This document shows, piece after piece, positions 1-7,548 of a stretch of DNA of 14,891 nt. Position 1 is the first letter of the stretch. Each line of letters starts with the position of its first letter. The translations under genes and the position numbers were made by a program. The DNA is taken from the NCBI GenBank assembly GCA_015233285.1, contig JADFYA010000043.1, positions 1 to 14,891 of the forward strand. Reading direction: 5' to 3'. The notes under the pieces were generated by a model. That model saw only the letters and a program-made list of their open reading frames with translations. It was not told where the DNA came from and searched no databases. Source of the stretch: Deltaproteobacteria bacterium. GTDB taxonomy: Bacteria > Desulfobacterota > JADFXK01.

Positions 1-2
1 GT

Positions 3-1409
3 GAATTTCTCGATCTGGTGACTACACCGGAAACCTATTTTTTTAGAGATAATGAACAATTTGAATTTCTTAAGAACAACCTTCTGCCCCAAATAAGAGA
101 CTCCAAGCTGCAGTTGCCTTCCCCTCCACCCATTCGAATCCTCAGTTGCGGTTGTTCAACCGGCGAGGAGGCCTACTCCGTCGCCATGGCCGTGAAGGAG
201 GCGATGCTGATCAGGGATTATCATGTTGATATTGTAGGATTTGATATTAATGAAAAGAACATTGAAAAGGCCAAGAGGGGAGTTTACCCAAAGTATTCTT
301 TCAGGGGCGTCAGCAACGAGATAATCAAACGCTATTTTGAGGTCAAAGGTCTGAAACATCATGTCTTGCCGGAAATTAAGGAAATGGTCACCTTTTATAC
401 TTTAAGCATCTTCAAGATCAACTCATCACCCTTTTTAAGCCGTAGTTATGACATTATTTTTTTTCGGAACGTCAGTATTTACTTTGAATATGCCGATGTG
501 GCGACCATCATCAATAACCTGGAACGAAAAATTGTTCCAGGCGGTTATCTATTCTTAGGCCATACCGAATCGCTGATGAATATTGACACCGGTTTCGTCA
601 AAAGCCCCTGCCGGGGTGTCTATAAGTATTCTCCCGGCCGGCCCTTGCCGGATCGGACTTCTCACGTGACCCACGAATTGAGCCGGATGTCCGCGTCCAA
701 GATATCGATGGCGCGACCCGGAGACAGCCCGGCCGCCAAATCAATTTCTTTTTTGCCGACCAAACCGTTGCCGCCTGGGTGGATAATCCCAGGTAAGGTC
801 AAGCAAACAGGTTCCTGGTCTGCTTCAGGCAGCGATTCATCAAAAACGCCGGACATTGCGGCAACCGTTGATTCCGGCCGGCCCGGCCCTCCGGGTTCTC
901 CTGAGGAATGCTACCGAGAGGCTGTGGGGCTTTTTGAATCCAAGAGATTTGCCGAAGCTGAATCAATGCTCACGGCCAGTCTAACCCATTGTCCTAAGGA
1001 TACTCGCCTCCGCCTGATCTTGGCCAGAATTTATGCCGATTCCAACAAACTTGATGAGGCTGCCGAGTGTTGCCGCCACATTATCGGCATCGACGAGTTA
1101 CAAGCGGCCGCGTATTTTTTGCTGGCTCAGATTAACCTGTCCCGAAATCGGTGGGAGGAAGCCTTAGCCAATTTTAGAAGAACCGTTTATTGCCAACCCG
1201 AGCACTTTACGGCGCAGTATTATTTGGGACTGACGTTTATCGAAAAAGGCGACTTGGAATCCGGTTGCCGGGAATTGAAAACCACCATCAAGATGATTGA
1301 GACCATGGGCCAAGATTGTTTAACCCGAGTGATCGAGGATTATTCCGGAAAGCAAATAATCAGATTATGCCGGGACCTGATTGATAAGCACCAGTTGCCG
1401 CGGCGGTAA
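3..1409 (+). CDS. CheR-type chemoreceptor methyltransferase with C-terminal TPR repeats (5'-partial)
   Basis: Transfers methyl groups from S-adenosylmethionine to receptor glutamates in chemosensory adaptation. The open frame runs off the left edge: codons from base 3 read EFLDLVTTPETYFFR, the usual junction between the CheR N-terminal helical domain and its catalytic domain. The GTG at 18 is therefore internal, and the true start lies outside the window. Counting from that GTG: SAM-binding motif ILSCGCSTGEEAYS at 41-54, acidic loop GFDIN 74-78, FFRNVSIYF 148-156 (the family usually has CRNVLIYF), GHTESL 181-186. Residues about 205-295 are a Pro/Ser/Gly-rich linker, and 296-430 hold about four TPR-like helix pairs. 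CheR-TPR fusions are known in WspC and FrzF. It is followed by cheW, cheA and cheB, so it is very likely the methyltransferase of that system. Confidence 0.93.
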   Translation, partial: EFLDLVTTPETYFFRDNEQFEFLKNNLLPQIRDSKLQLPSPPPIRILSCGCSTGEEAYSVAMAVKEAMLIRDYHVDIVGFDINEKNIEKAKRGVYPKYSFRGVSNEIIKRYFEVKGLKHHVLPEIKEMVTFYTLSIFKINSSPFLSRSYDIIFFRNVSIYFEYADVATIINNLERKIVPGGYLFLGHTESLMNIDTGFVKSPCRGVYKYSPGRPLPDRTSHVTHELSRMSASKISMARPGDSPAAKSISFLPTKPLPPGWIIPGKVKQTGSWSASGSDSSKTPDIAATVDSGRPGPPGSPEECYREAVGLFESKRFAEAESMLTASLTHCPKDTRLRLILARIYADSNKLDEAAECCRHIIGIDELQAAAYFLLAQINLSRNRWEEALANFRRTVYCQPEHFTAQYYLGLTFIEKGDLESGCRELKTTIKMIETMGQDCLTRVIEDYSGKQIIRLCRDLIDKHQLPRR

Positions 1410-1414
1410 TAATC

Positions 1415-1458
1415 CTAATATTTCCGGGCCTGATTCTGCCGTCGGGAAATTAGTTTTT
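1415..1458 (+). terminator. Terminator-like hairpin between cheR and cheW
   Basis: Six bases after the cheR stop, an arm starting CTAAT (1415-1425, one bulged A) pairs with GGGAAATTAG (1444-1453) over about ten pairs, including one G-T wobble. Five T follow directly (1454-1458). The loop is about 18 bases. The stem is AT-rich and modest, so it may be a partial terminator or attenuator that lowers cheWAB expression relative to cheR rather than a full stop. No convincing promoter was seen between it and cheW. Confidence 0.4.
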
Positions 1459-1520
1459 ATCCTTGCGTAACTCATTCGAGGTCGTTAACGCCATAATCTC
1501 TAGCTTGTTTCAGGTAGGCC

Positions 1521-2171
1521 ATGACCGAGAAAAAGTCCAATATTACGGACTGGAAGAAGAATCTGGAAAACCAGTTGCTGACTCCGGAGGAGTTGAGCTA
1601 CCGGGCGGAGGAATACGTCAGACAAACCGGCCCCGGTGACGTGGTCGACGCCGGAGATCATTTAGATCTGGTTGCTTTTAAGCTGGAAGGCGAGAACTAC
1701 GTCCTTCAGACAGACTCTATCCAAGAGATTCATAAAGCCGGAAAGATATTCCCCATCCCCAACGCTGATTATATTTGCCTGGGGGTGATGAATATTCGGG
1801 GAAATCTCCGGCTGGTCTTTGACATCAAAGAGTTGCTCAGATTGCCCCGAAAGGCGGAACGGCGCGATGACCCGGCTAATGTTACCGGCGACATCACCGC
1901 AACGTCACGAATTATTTTTTATATCGACAACGACCATTCCACCGGATTTATCGCGGATGAAGTATCCCGAGTGATTTCTGTGGACTTGGACAAATTTCAG
2001 GAAAACATGCCGGCCTTCCATGATTTGAACAGAGAGTACTTTAAGGGAGTCTTCCGGGTTGATCAAAAGAATTACGTCTGGCTGAACATTGAAGGGATTA
2101 ACGCCGGGGTGAACACCCGATTGAGCATGGCCGGGTTTCAACCCGAGGGGCAGCGTCCTCCGGGCAAATAG
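1521..2171 (+). CDS. CheW-like coupling protein (WspD-like position)
   Basis: Cytoplasmic scaffold that links receptors to the CheA regulatory domain. The protein has 216 residues, longer than a minimal CheW (about 150-170). It has an N-terminal extension of about 45 residues rich in charged helix formers, then a CheW domain at about 48-190. The domain opens with LDLVAFKLEGENYVLQ and includes the signature GVMNIRGNLRLVFDIKELL; the Asn-x-Arg-Gly turn used for CheA contact is present. A short Pro/Gly-rich tail ends the protein. The start is preceded by CAGGTAGGCC, a moderate ribosome site; nearly the same word (CAGGTAGCC) precedes cheA. It lies 111 bp after cheR and 44 bp before cheA. Extended CheW proteins also occur as WspD, which has the same position in the wsp operon. 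Confidence 0.92.
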   Translation: MTEKKSNITDWKKNLENQLLTPEELSYRAEEYVRQTGPGDVVDAGDHLDLVAFKLEGENYVLQTDSIQEIHKAGKIFPIPNADYICLGVMNIRGNLRLVFDIKELLRLPRKAERRDDPANVTGDITATSRIIFYIDNDHSTGFIADEVSRVISVDLDKFQENMPAFHDLNREYFKGVFRVDQKNYVWLNIEGINAGVNTRLSMAGFQPEGQRPPGK

Positions 2172-2215
2172 CCGGGATATCTTTTTTCCCAATCAAGTGA
2201 GTCACAGGTAGCCAT

Positions 2216-3607
2216 ATGGATTTCGACATCGACAACATGTCGATGATGGACATATTCAAGATGGAGAGTTCCGAGCACATCGAAGAGATGTATCAGATGT
2301 TGCGGGAGCTGAAGGCTAATCTATATGATAATAGTATCATAGAACGGTTGTTTCGTCGTGTTCACACCCTTACGGGGGCGGCCCGAGTGGTGGAATTGAC
2401 CGAGGTGCAGACTATTGCCCATACGCTGGAAGATGTTTTTGGGTACCTTGATAAACACCCCGATGTCATGCACGAGTCGTTTGTCGGTCTTTTCGTTGAA
2501 GGGCTGGACGCCATGTCTCAGATTGTGGATGCCGCCTCGGCCCAGGTCCCCCATCAGATCGATGCCTCAAACCTGGTATCCCGGTTGGAGCAAATCAAAG
2601 AAGGGCGGGTTGTCTTTATTGAGAATGCGTTAGACCCTGAAAAAGATGCCGATCTTTCCGGCATAAACGACGCCGAAGTGACACCGCCGGCTGTAACGGT
2701 TGTTAGCCGGGGTGACTCATTGGACATAGATTGCATGTCCATGATGGAAATATTTAAGCTTGAAAGTTCCGAGCATCTGGGGACTCTCAATCGTCTTTTA
2801 ACTGATTTGGTGGCCAAACCTGATGACCAGGAGATTCTGGCCCAACTCTTCCGTAGCGCCCACACCCTTAAAGGCGCCGCTAGAATTATGGAGTTGGCTG
2901 ATATTTTGTCAATAGCGGGCGCGCTGGAAAGCCTTTTCGGTGAATGGGGGAAAGACCCCGGGCTCATCAGTAAAGAATTTGTCAATCTTTGTTCCGATGC
3001 TCTAAAATTTGTTTCCATAATGATCGACGCCGGGGCCGCCAACCAGGCCTATGACGTTGATGTCGCTGGAGTGGTCTCCGGACTTGAGCAGGCCAAACAA
3101 GGCATCCCGCCGGTTGTTAAACAAGATCTCCCGGTTAAAGAGGAAGTCTCGACCATCCTCGTCCAGCCTGGCGCTGCCTCCGTTTCTGACCGAGATGAGA
3201 TCGCCTTTGCTGCGGATCTGGGTGTCGGGCTTGATATCGACGGCATGTCCATGATGGACATCTTCAAGATGGAAAGCTCGGAACACATTGAAATACTAAA
3301 TCGGATGCTCTTGGAACTGGAAAACAATCCCAACGACAACCAGGTTATTGAGAGATTGTTTCGTCGTGTCCACACCCTCAAGGGCGCCGCCCGGATAGTG
3401 GAAGTCTCTGAAGTCCAGTCTATTGCGCATGCCATGGAGGATCTTTTCGGCCATTTGCGGAAGAATCCCGAGTGGGTTAACGAAGCTTACATCAGCCTTT
3501 CGTTTCAGGGCCTAGATGCGGTCACATCCATTATTGACGCCAGGCTGGCCCATCAGCCGCATAAAATCGATGTGACGGATCTGGTGGATAGATTGGAGGC
3601 CGCCAAG
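2216..3607 (+). repeat. Triplicated Hpt-coding module inside cheA
   Basis: Three in-frame copies of a module of about 128 codons lie at roughly 2216-2599, 2714-3097 and 3224-3607, separated by unrelated spacers of about 40 codons. In each copy the distance from the DID motif to the phosphoacceptor His is exactly 44 residues. Copies 1 and 3 are closest: LFRRVHTL with GAAR, and EVQxIAH, are shared. Copy 2 has LFRSAHTLKGAAR and diverges after the His. Similarity is clear in DNA around the MSMM/IFK motif and around the active-site His, but the copies are not identical, so this is an old duplication rather than a recent one or an assembly artefact. Confidence 0.9.
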
Positions 3608-5677
3608 GAAGAGCGAATTCTCCCTCCTGAGTATCTTCAAGATAAGGACCAGGCTGGAGAAGCGGGGGGAACGCCGCCGAAGAGAGCGGAGGAGAAAACG
3701 CCCCTTTCCCGATCAGCGGCTGAGATGCCGGGAGAGGGCAAATCCGCGCCATCCAGATCTGCCGGCCGCACATCGCCGCAGACCCTTTTTTCGGACAGGC
3801 GAGGACAGATCGCGGCGGAAGACCTGGGCCGGCAACGGCGCCTGGCTGCAGAACAAAAAATGATTACCCAGGAAGTGGGTGACCGGACCATCCGGGTCGA
3901 CCTTCAACGGATGGACCGGATGATGAATCTTGTCGGTGAAATATATACCAGTACCGGCCACCTCCATAGATGGCGGCGCAGGTTGAAAGAGCTTCTTCGA
4001 ACGGTCAATCATCTCCATAACGAGATCGGGGCCATCAACAAACTGGCCAATAAGCTTGGCCATGATTGGGCCGGCCGGGTGAGCCAAAACGATTTCGATT
4101 TTATTTCGGTGGATGAATTGCGAAACGGGCTGGCCGGGCTTGGTGACATCGCCACGATGGCCAACCAGAGTTTTTCCCAACTTCAGGAGATTCAGAGTCG
4201 GAGCGCGGCATCATTCGAGGTCATTGACAACCTGAGCGGTAACCTGGAATACCTGACCGGAGAACTGCAGAATGAGGTCCTCCGGGCCAGAATGCTTCCG
4301 GCCAATACCCTGTTTTCTCCGTATCTTCGTTTTGTCCGCGATGTTATGATTCAATCAGGAAAAAAGGCCCAGGTCATCATTTCCGGGGGGGAGACCCCGG
4401 TTGACCGGAACATCTTGGAGGTGATCAAGGACCCCTTGATGCATTTAGTGCGAAACTCGTGCGATCATGGGCTCGAAAGACCTGAGCAGCGGATCCGGGC
4501 CGGAAAAAATCCCCAAGGAACCATTTTTTTGCGGGCTTATCACCGGGGTGACCGGGGGATAATCGAGGTGGAGGACGATGGACGGGGAGTCGACCCGGAA
4601 AAGGTTAAGAAAAGGATTTTGGATGGCGGCCTGGCCCAGCCGGATCAAGTGGAAAGTATGAGCAAAGATGATCTGGTCAGTTTTATTTTTTTGCACGGTT
4701 TTTCGACCAGGGAAACCGTATCCACGACTTCGGGCCGCGGGGTGGGATTGGATGTCGTCAAGACCAGGTTGGCCAGGATAAGCGGCTATGTTCAGGTCAA
4801 ATCAGAAGTGGGCCGAATGACCCGGTTTACATTGTCCTTACCCCTGACTCTGGCGGTGATTCGTTGTTTGCTGGTGACTTCCGGCAAGAGCACCGTGGCT
4901 ATCCCTCTGACCCAAATTGATTCTCTGGTTACCTTTACCGGTAACGACATTACTCGGATCGAGTCGGCCGAGACTCTAAATCATAATGGACAGCTTCTGT
5001 CTTTGGCGCCCTTAGAAATAATTTTAGGCCAGAAGATCACGTCCGGCAAGGTTGATCGGCGGATGGCTATTGTGCTCAGCAGTGCGGAGCGCCTGGTCGC
5101 CCTGGAAGTACAAGGATTTTATGATGAACGGGATGTGGTGGTCAAGTACCTGGATCAACGGCTGGGCAAGATTAAGAATGTCGCCGCCGCCACCATCTTG
5201 GAAAACGGTGATGCCGCTTTTATTTTGGATGTTCCCGAAGTCATCCAGTCAATTGCAGATTTCACCGGGTCGGCCGTGATTTCCAAGGCCAGAGAGACCT
5301 TGGAGAAAACCAAAAAGGCCGTCTTAGTGGTGGAAGATTCGTTGACCATTCGTGAACTTGAGAAAAAAGTGCTTCTGGCCGGAGGATATGACGTAGATAC
5401 GGCCGTAGACGGTGTAGATGGTGTGATGAAAGCCAAACAGAAGCATTTTGATTTAGTCATCACTGATATTGATATGCCTCGAATGAATGGTTTCGAAATG
5501 ATTCAAACGCTCAAGCGGGAAAAGAAATATCGTAATATTCCATTTATTATTGTCTCATACAAACAGCGGGAAGAAGACAAACGGCGGGGGATGGAAGTCG
5601 GAGCCAGCCGCTATATTGTCAAGAGCAAGTATGATAGTAAACATTTGTTGGAAACCATAGACCAGCTTATTGGTTAG
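2216..5677 (+). CDS. cheA: Hybrid chemosensory histidine kinase CheA with three Hpt domains and a C-terminal receiver
   Basis: Central kinase of the cluster, 1153 residues. Domains in order: Hpt1 about 4-125 (H50), Hpt2 170-292 (H216), Hpt3 340-462 (H386), a charged Pro/Ala-rich linker 465-555 in place of a P2 domain, and a long dimerisation helix region 560-690. The ATPase domain covers 695-870 with N box HLVRNSCDHGLE (N747), DDGRGVD 787-793 and GRGVGLD 840-846. A CheW-like domain at 870-1015 contains SLPLTLA. The receiver at 1034-1153 has acidic residues E1040/D1041, phosphoacceptor D1084, S1114 and K1136. Each Hpt begins with a near-identical DID-x-MSMM-x-IFK-x-ESSEH helix. Hpt1 has Thr where the family has Lys three residues after the His, and Hpt2 has Gly where the second conserved His lies. 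Hybrid CheA-REC proteins with this order occur in WspE and FrzE, and many Hpts in ChpA. It expects phosphotransfer to its own receiver and to CheB. Confidence 0.96.
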   Translation: MDFDIDNMSMMDIFKMESSEHIEEMYQMLRELKANLYDNSIIERLFRRVHTLTGAARVVELTEVQTIAHTLEDVFGYLDKHPDVMHESFVGLFVEGLDAMSQIVDAASAQVPHQIDASNLVSRLEQIKEGRVVFIENALDPEKDADLSGINDAEVTPPAVTVVSRGDSLDIDCMSMMEIFKLESSEHLGTLNRLLTDLVAKPDDQEILAQLFRSAHTLKGAARIMELADILSIAGALESLFGEWGKDPGLISKEFVNLCSDALKFVSIMIDAGAANQAYDVDVAGVVSGLEQAKQGIPPVVKQDLPVKEEVSTILVQPGAASVSDRDEIAFAADLGVGLDIDGMSMMDIFKMESSEHIEILNRMLLELENNPNDNQVIERLFRRVHTLKGAARIVEVSEVQSIAHAMEDLFGHLRKNPEWVNEAYISLSFQGLDAVTSIIDARLAHQPHKIDVTDLVDRLEAAKEERILPPEYLQDKDQAGEAGGTPPKRAEEKTPLSRSAAEMPGEGKSAPSRSAGRTSPQTLFSDRRGQIAAEDLGRQRRLAAEQKMITQEVGDRTIRVDLQRMDRMMNLVGEIYTSTGHLHRWRRRLKELLRTVNHLHNEIGAINKLANKLGHDWAGRVSQNDFDFISVDELRNGLAGLGDIATMANQSFSQLQEIQSRSAASFEVIDNLSGNLEYLTGELQNEVLRARMLPANTLFSPYLRFVRDVMIQSGKKAQVIISGGETPVDRNILEVIKDPLMHLVRNSCDHGLERPEQRIRAGKNPQGTIFLRAYHRGDRGIIEVEDDGRGVDPEKVKKRILDGGLAQPDQVESMSKDDLVSFIFLHGFSTRETVSTTSGRGVGLDVVKTRLARISGYVQVKSEVGRMTRFTLSLPLTLAVIRCLLVTSGKSTVAIPLTQIDSLVTFTGNDITRIESAETLNHNGQLLSLAPLEIILGQKITSGKVDRRMAIVLSSAERLVALEVQGFYDERDVVVKYLDQRLGKIKNVAAATILENGDAAFILDVPEVIQSIADFTGSAVISKARETLEKTKKAVLVVEDSLTIRELEKKVLLAGGYDVDTAVDGVDGVMKAKQKHFDLVITDIDMPRMNGFEMIQTLKREKKYRNIPFIIVSYKQREEDKRRGMEVGASRYIVKSKYDSKHLLETIDQLIG

Positions 5678-5691
5678 AGGACGGATCTATA

Positions 5692-6771
5692 ATGATACGC
5701 GTTCTGATTGTAAATGATTCTTTGGTGGCGGTCCAGGCAATGAAGCGGATACTGGCTACAGACCCGGACATGGAACTGGCCGGGGTGGCAGCCGACGGGG
5801 TCATTGCCGTGACTATGGCGGAGTCCCTTAAACCTGACGTCATTTTGATGGACATCGAAATGCCGAATAAAAACGGGGTCGAAGCAACAAGGGAAATCAT
5901 GGTCGCCACCCCCTGCCCGATACTCATCGTCTCGACTCTTTTTGATACGAATAAGCCCTTCGTTTATGAGGCCCTACGATGCGGCGCCTTGGAAGCCATC
6001 AAATCTCCCGCCATTGGTGCTTTGGCCGCGAGCGATCAGTCGGGCCAGACCCCGGGTATCAGCCCGGAAGCCAAGATTTTGTTAAGTAAAGTGCATACGA
6101 TGCACTTGCTCAAAGATATCGCTGTGGGTCGGGTCCGGTTGGAAGGGACGAGAGACCGCAAGGACATGGTTCCCCTAACTGAAAAAGCCGGCCAGGGAAA
6201 TCTGGCCGAAAAAGTGATAGCCATCGGGGCCTCAGCCGGGGGGCCGGGCGCAACCCTGGAAGTGCTTTCAGGTCTGCCCGAAAATATTAAGGCCGGCATT
6301 TTAATATCTCAGCACATGGACGAGGACTTTACCAAAGGGTTGGCGGATTGGCTGAACAGCAAGTCCCGGATCAAAGTCTGCGAAGCAAAGAACGGAGACA
6401 GGGTATTAGAAGGAGTGGCTTTTGTGGCCCGGGGCGGGGCGGCTGGAATGGTTGTCAATGAGGACAAGACCATTAGTTACAAATACCTTAAAGAAGGCTT
6501 AGAATTTACGCCATCAATTAATATGATGCTCCAGTCCGTGGCTAAGGTGTACCGAAACAACGCGCTGGGTGTCATTCTCAGCGGGATGGGTGACGATGGC
6601 GCCGTTGGGTTGGGCGCTATCCGGCTACAAGATGGTCTGACCGTGGCCCAAGATGAAGAGACCAGCATAATTTACGGAATGCCGAAGGTGGCCAAGGAGA
6701 AGGGCGCAGCTAAGCTAATTCTTCCGCTATCTGAAATTTCACGCCAAATTATCAAATGGGTCCAAGGGTAA
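5692..6771 (+). CDS. cheB: CheB receptor methylesterase/response regulator (WspF-like)
   Basis: Removes methyl groups from receptor glutamates when its receiver is phosphorylated by CheA. It has 359 residues. The receiver covers 1-105 with D54 as phosphoacceptor (MDIEMP), S81 and K104. At the first acidic position it reads VNDS (N8-D9) rather than the usual VDDS; from memory the WspF family also has VND here. A linker of about 65 residues joins the esterase domain at 174-355. The catalytic triad is S181 (GASAGG), H208 (QHM) and D302 (SGMGDDG), all intact. The start follows GAGGA with suitable spacing, 14 bp after the cheA stop, so the two are probably translated together. No gene follows closely, making this the last gene of the operon in view. 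Confidence 0.95.
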   Translation: MIRVLIVNDSLVAVQAMKRILATDPDMELAGVAADGVIAVTMAESLKPDVILMDIEMPNKNGVEATREIMVATPCPILIVSTLFDTNKPFVYEALRCGALEAIKSPAIGALAASDQSGQTPGISPEAKILLSKVHTMHLLKDIAVGRVRLEGTRDRKDMVPLTEKAGQGNLAEKVIAIGASAGGPGATLEVLSGLPENIKAGILISQHMDEDFTKGLADWLNSKSRIKVCEAKNGDRVLEGVAFVARGGAAGMVVNEDKTISYKYLKEGLEFTPSINMMLQSVAKVYRNNALGVILSGMGDDGAVGLGAIRLQDGLTVAQDEETSIIYGMPKVAKEKGAAKLILPLSEISRQIIKWVQG

Positions 6772-6796
6772 CTATATCAGGATATTATATTTATCG

Positions 6797-6840
6797 TTGA
6801 CCCAGTTGCCGGTTGCCGGTCAATGACATCGACCAGCAAC
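6797..6840 (+). other. Alternative hairpins downstream of cheB
   Basis: GTTGCCGGTC (6812-6821) pairs with GACCAGCAAC (6831-6840) across a 9-base loop with a single C-A mismatch. This is the strongest fold near the operon end, 40 bases after the cheB stop. A competing inverted repeat, TTGACC (6797-6802) with GGTCAA (6818-6823), shares the GGTC block, so the two cannot form together. There is no T-tract after either, so this is not a classical intrinsic terminator. It could protect the 3' end or aid factor-dependent termination. Confidence 0.4.
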
Positions 6841-7140
6841 GAGTAACCGAAAATAGAAAATGCATTGTTGTGGAAAAAAAATTAGCTTCCTTCAGAAATG
6901 TGTGTTAATATTTTAGATTAAGGTTTGAATAATGAGTTCGTCTTTTTCTATTTTCTCGACCGAAGAGGAAGGTGGGTAGCCGAGAAGTAGCCGGCGGCAA
7001 GCCTGTTCCCCAGGATATTTTTTGTGCCGCGGCAAGTTTCTTTGGGTGTTCCGGGCCTCACGTTACTTGCATATATAACTACCACCTGATTCGGCTACAC
7101 ATTATGTTTAAAAGGATATTTATTAGCTAACCTGACCATC
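6841..7140. other. Gene-free stretch between cheB and nfu-like gene
   Basis: No reading frame of believable length or composition was found on either strand. The longest start-led frame I traced on + by eye gives only 15 codons (ATG at about 6932). The part near 6960-7040 is GC-rich with scattered GCCGGC words, and the last 80 bases before the next gene are AT-rich. A promoter for the downstream gene is expected in that AT-rich part, but no pair of -35 and -10 boxes with acceptable spacing could be assigned. No tRNA fold or riboswitch class was recognised. Confidence 0.5.
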
Positions 7141-7145
7141 GGAGG
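7141..7145 (+). promoter_or_regulatory. Ribosome binding site that decides the nfu-like start
   Basis: GGAGG lies one base before the ATG at 7147 but seven bases before the in-frame ATG at 7153. Normal spacing is about 5-9 bases, so the second ATG is favoured. Confidence 0.7.
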
Positions 7146-7152
7146 TATGACT

Positions 7153-7371
7153 ATGAAGGAAAGAGTACAAGCGGCCCTGGACAAAATCAGACCCAGTTTG
7201 CGTGCTGACGGCGGGGATGTGGAATTGGTCGATGTGGTGGATGGGGTCGTAAAAGTGAAACTTCAGGGCGCGTGCAGCGGCTGCCCCATGTCACAGATGA
7301 CCTTGAAGATGGGGATTGAAAAAATTATCAAGCAATCCGTCCCTGAAGTCATCAGCGTGGAATCCGTTTAG
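7153..7371 (+). CDS. NifU C-terminal domain (Nfu-type) Fe-S cluster carrier, stand-alone
   Basis: Small Fe-S scaffold or carrier that holds a cluster on a CxxC motif and hands it to apo-proteins. It has 72 residues from the ATG at 7153, or 74 from the ATG at 7147 whose ribosome site would be too close. The sequence begins KERVQAALDKIRPSLRADGGDVELVDV, typical of the domain: a first helix, then the RxDGGDVEL signature. The motif CSGCPMS follows, then a last helix and the closing strand VPEVISVESV. No other domain is present, so it is the minimal single-domain form common in anaerobes. It is separated by long spacers on both sides and probably forms its own transcript. Nothing suggests a link to the chemosensory operon. 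The family call is secure; the client protein is unknown. Confidence 0.93.
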   Translation: MKERVQAALDKIRPSLRADGGDVELVDVVDGVVKVKLQGACSGCPMSQMTLKMGIEKIIKQSVPEVISVESV

Positions 7372-7506
7372 TCACTTGTTTGTTGCCGGGCCTTCAACTG
7401 GAGATCAATAAAGGTGATCAGCCCTGAAGCAAATATACTAAACCGGCAGTTTTCCGCTTCCCGAATCGGCTAAGTTATAATGGCCGACTAATGTCGTTTA
7501 TCCCTG

Positions 7507-7548
7507 TTGCCGAGCGCTGGTTAATCATCGCGTCCCGGCAATTTTTTT
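7507..7548 (+). terminator. Probable intrinsic terminator downstream of the nfu-like gene
   Basis: TTGCCG (7507-7512) pairs with CGGCAA (7536-7541), with an inner GCG/CGC pairing, and seven T follow (7542-7548). It lies 136 bases after the stop of the nfu-like gene, so the transcript would carry a long 3' tail. The loop is large, which lowers confidence. Confidence 0.55.

Noticed and set aside
2216..3607. Possibility that the Hpt triplication is an assembly error
   Set aside because: The copies differ throughout in DNA and have different spacers, so they are not collapsed or duplicated reads.
6983..7027. Short CCTG/CAGG hairpin followed by T-run near 7008-7022
   Set aside because: Only four pairs and a gap before the T-run; too weak for a terminator.
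7067..7105. Possible promoter TTGCAT with CATTAT before the nfu-like gene
   Set aside because: The spacer is 27 bases, outside the working range; no better -35/-10 pair was found.
7388..7424. Hairpin GGGC/GATCA with TGATC/GCCC just after the nfu-like gene
   Set aside because: Very asymmetric inner loop and no T-tract; the later hairpin at 7507-7548 is the better terminator.
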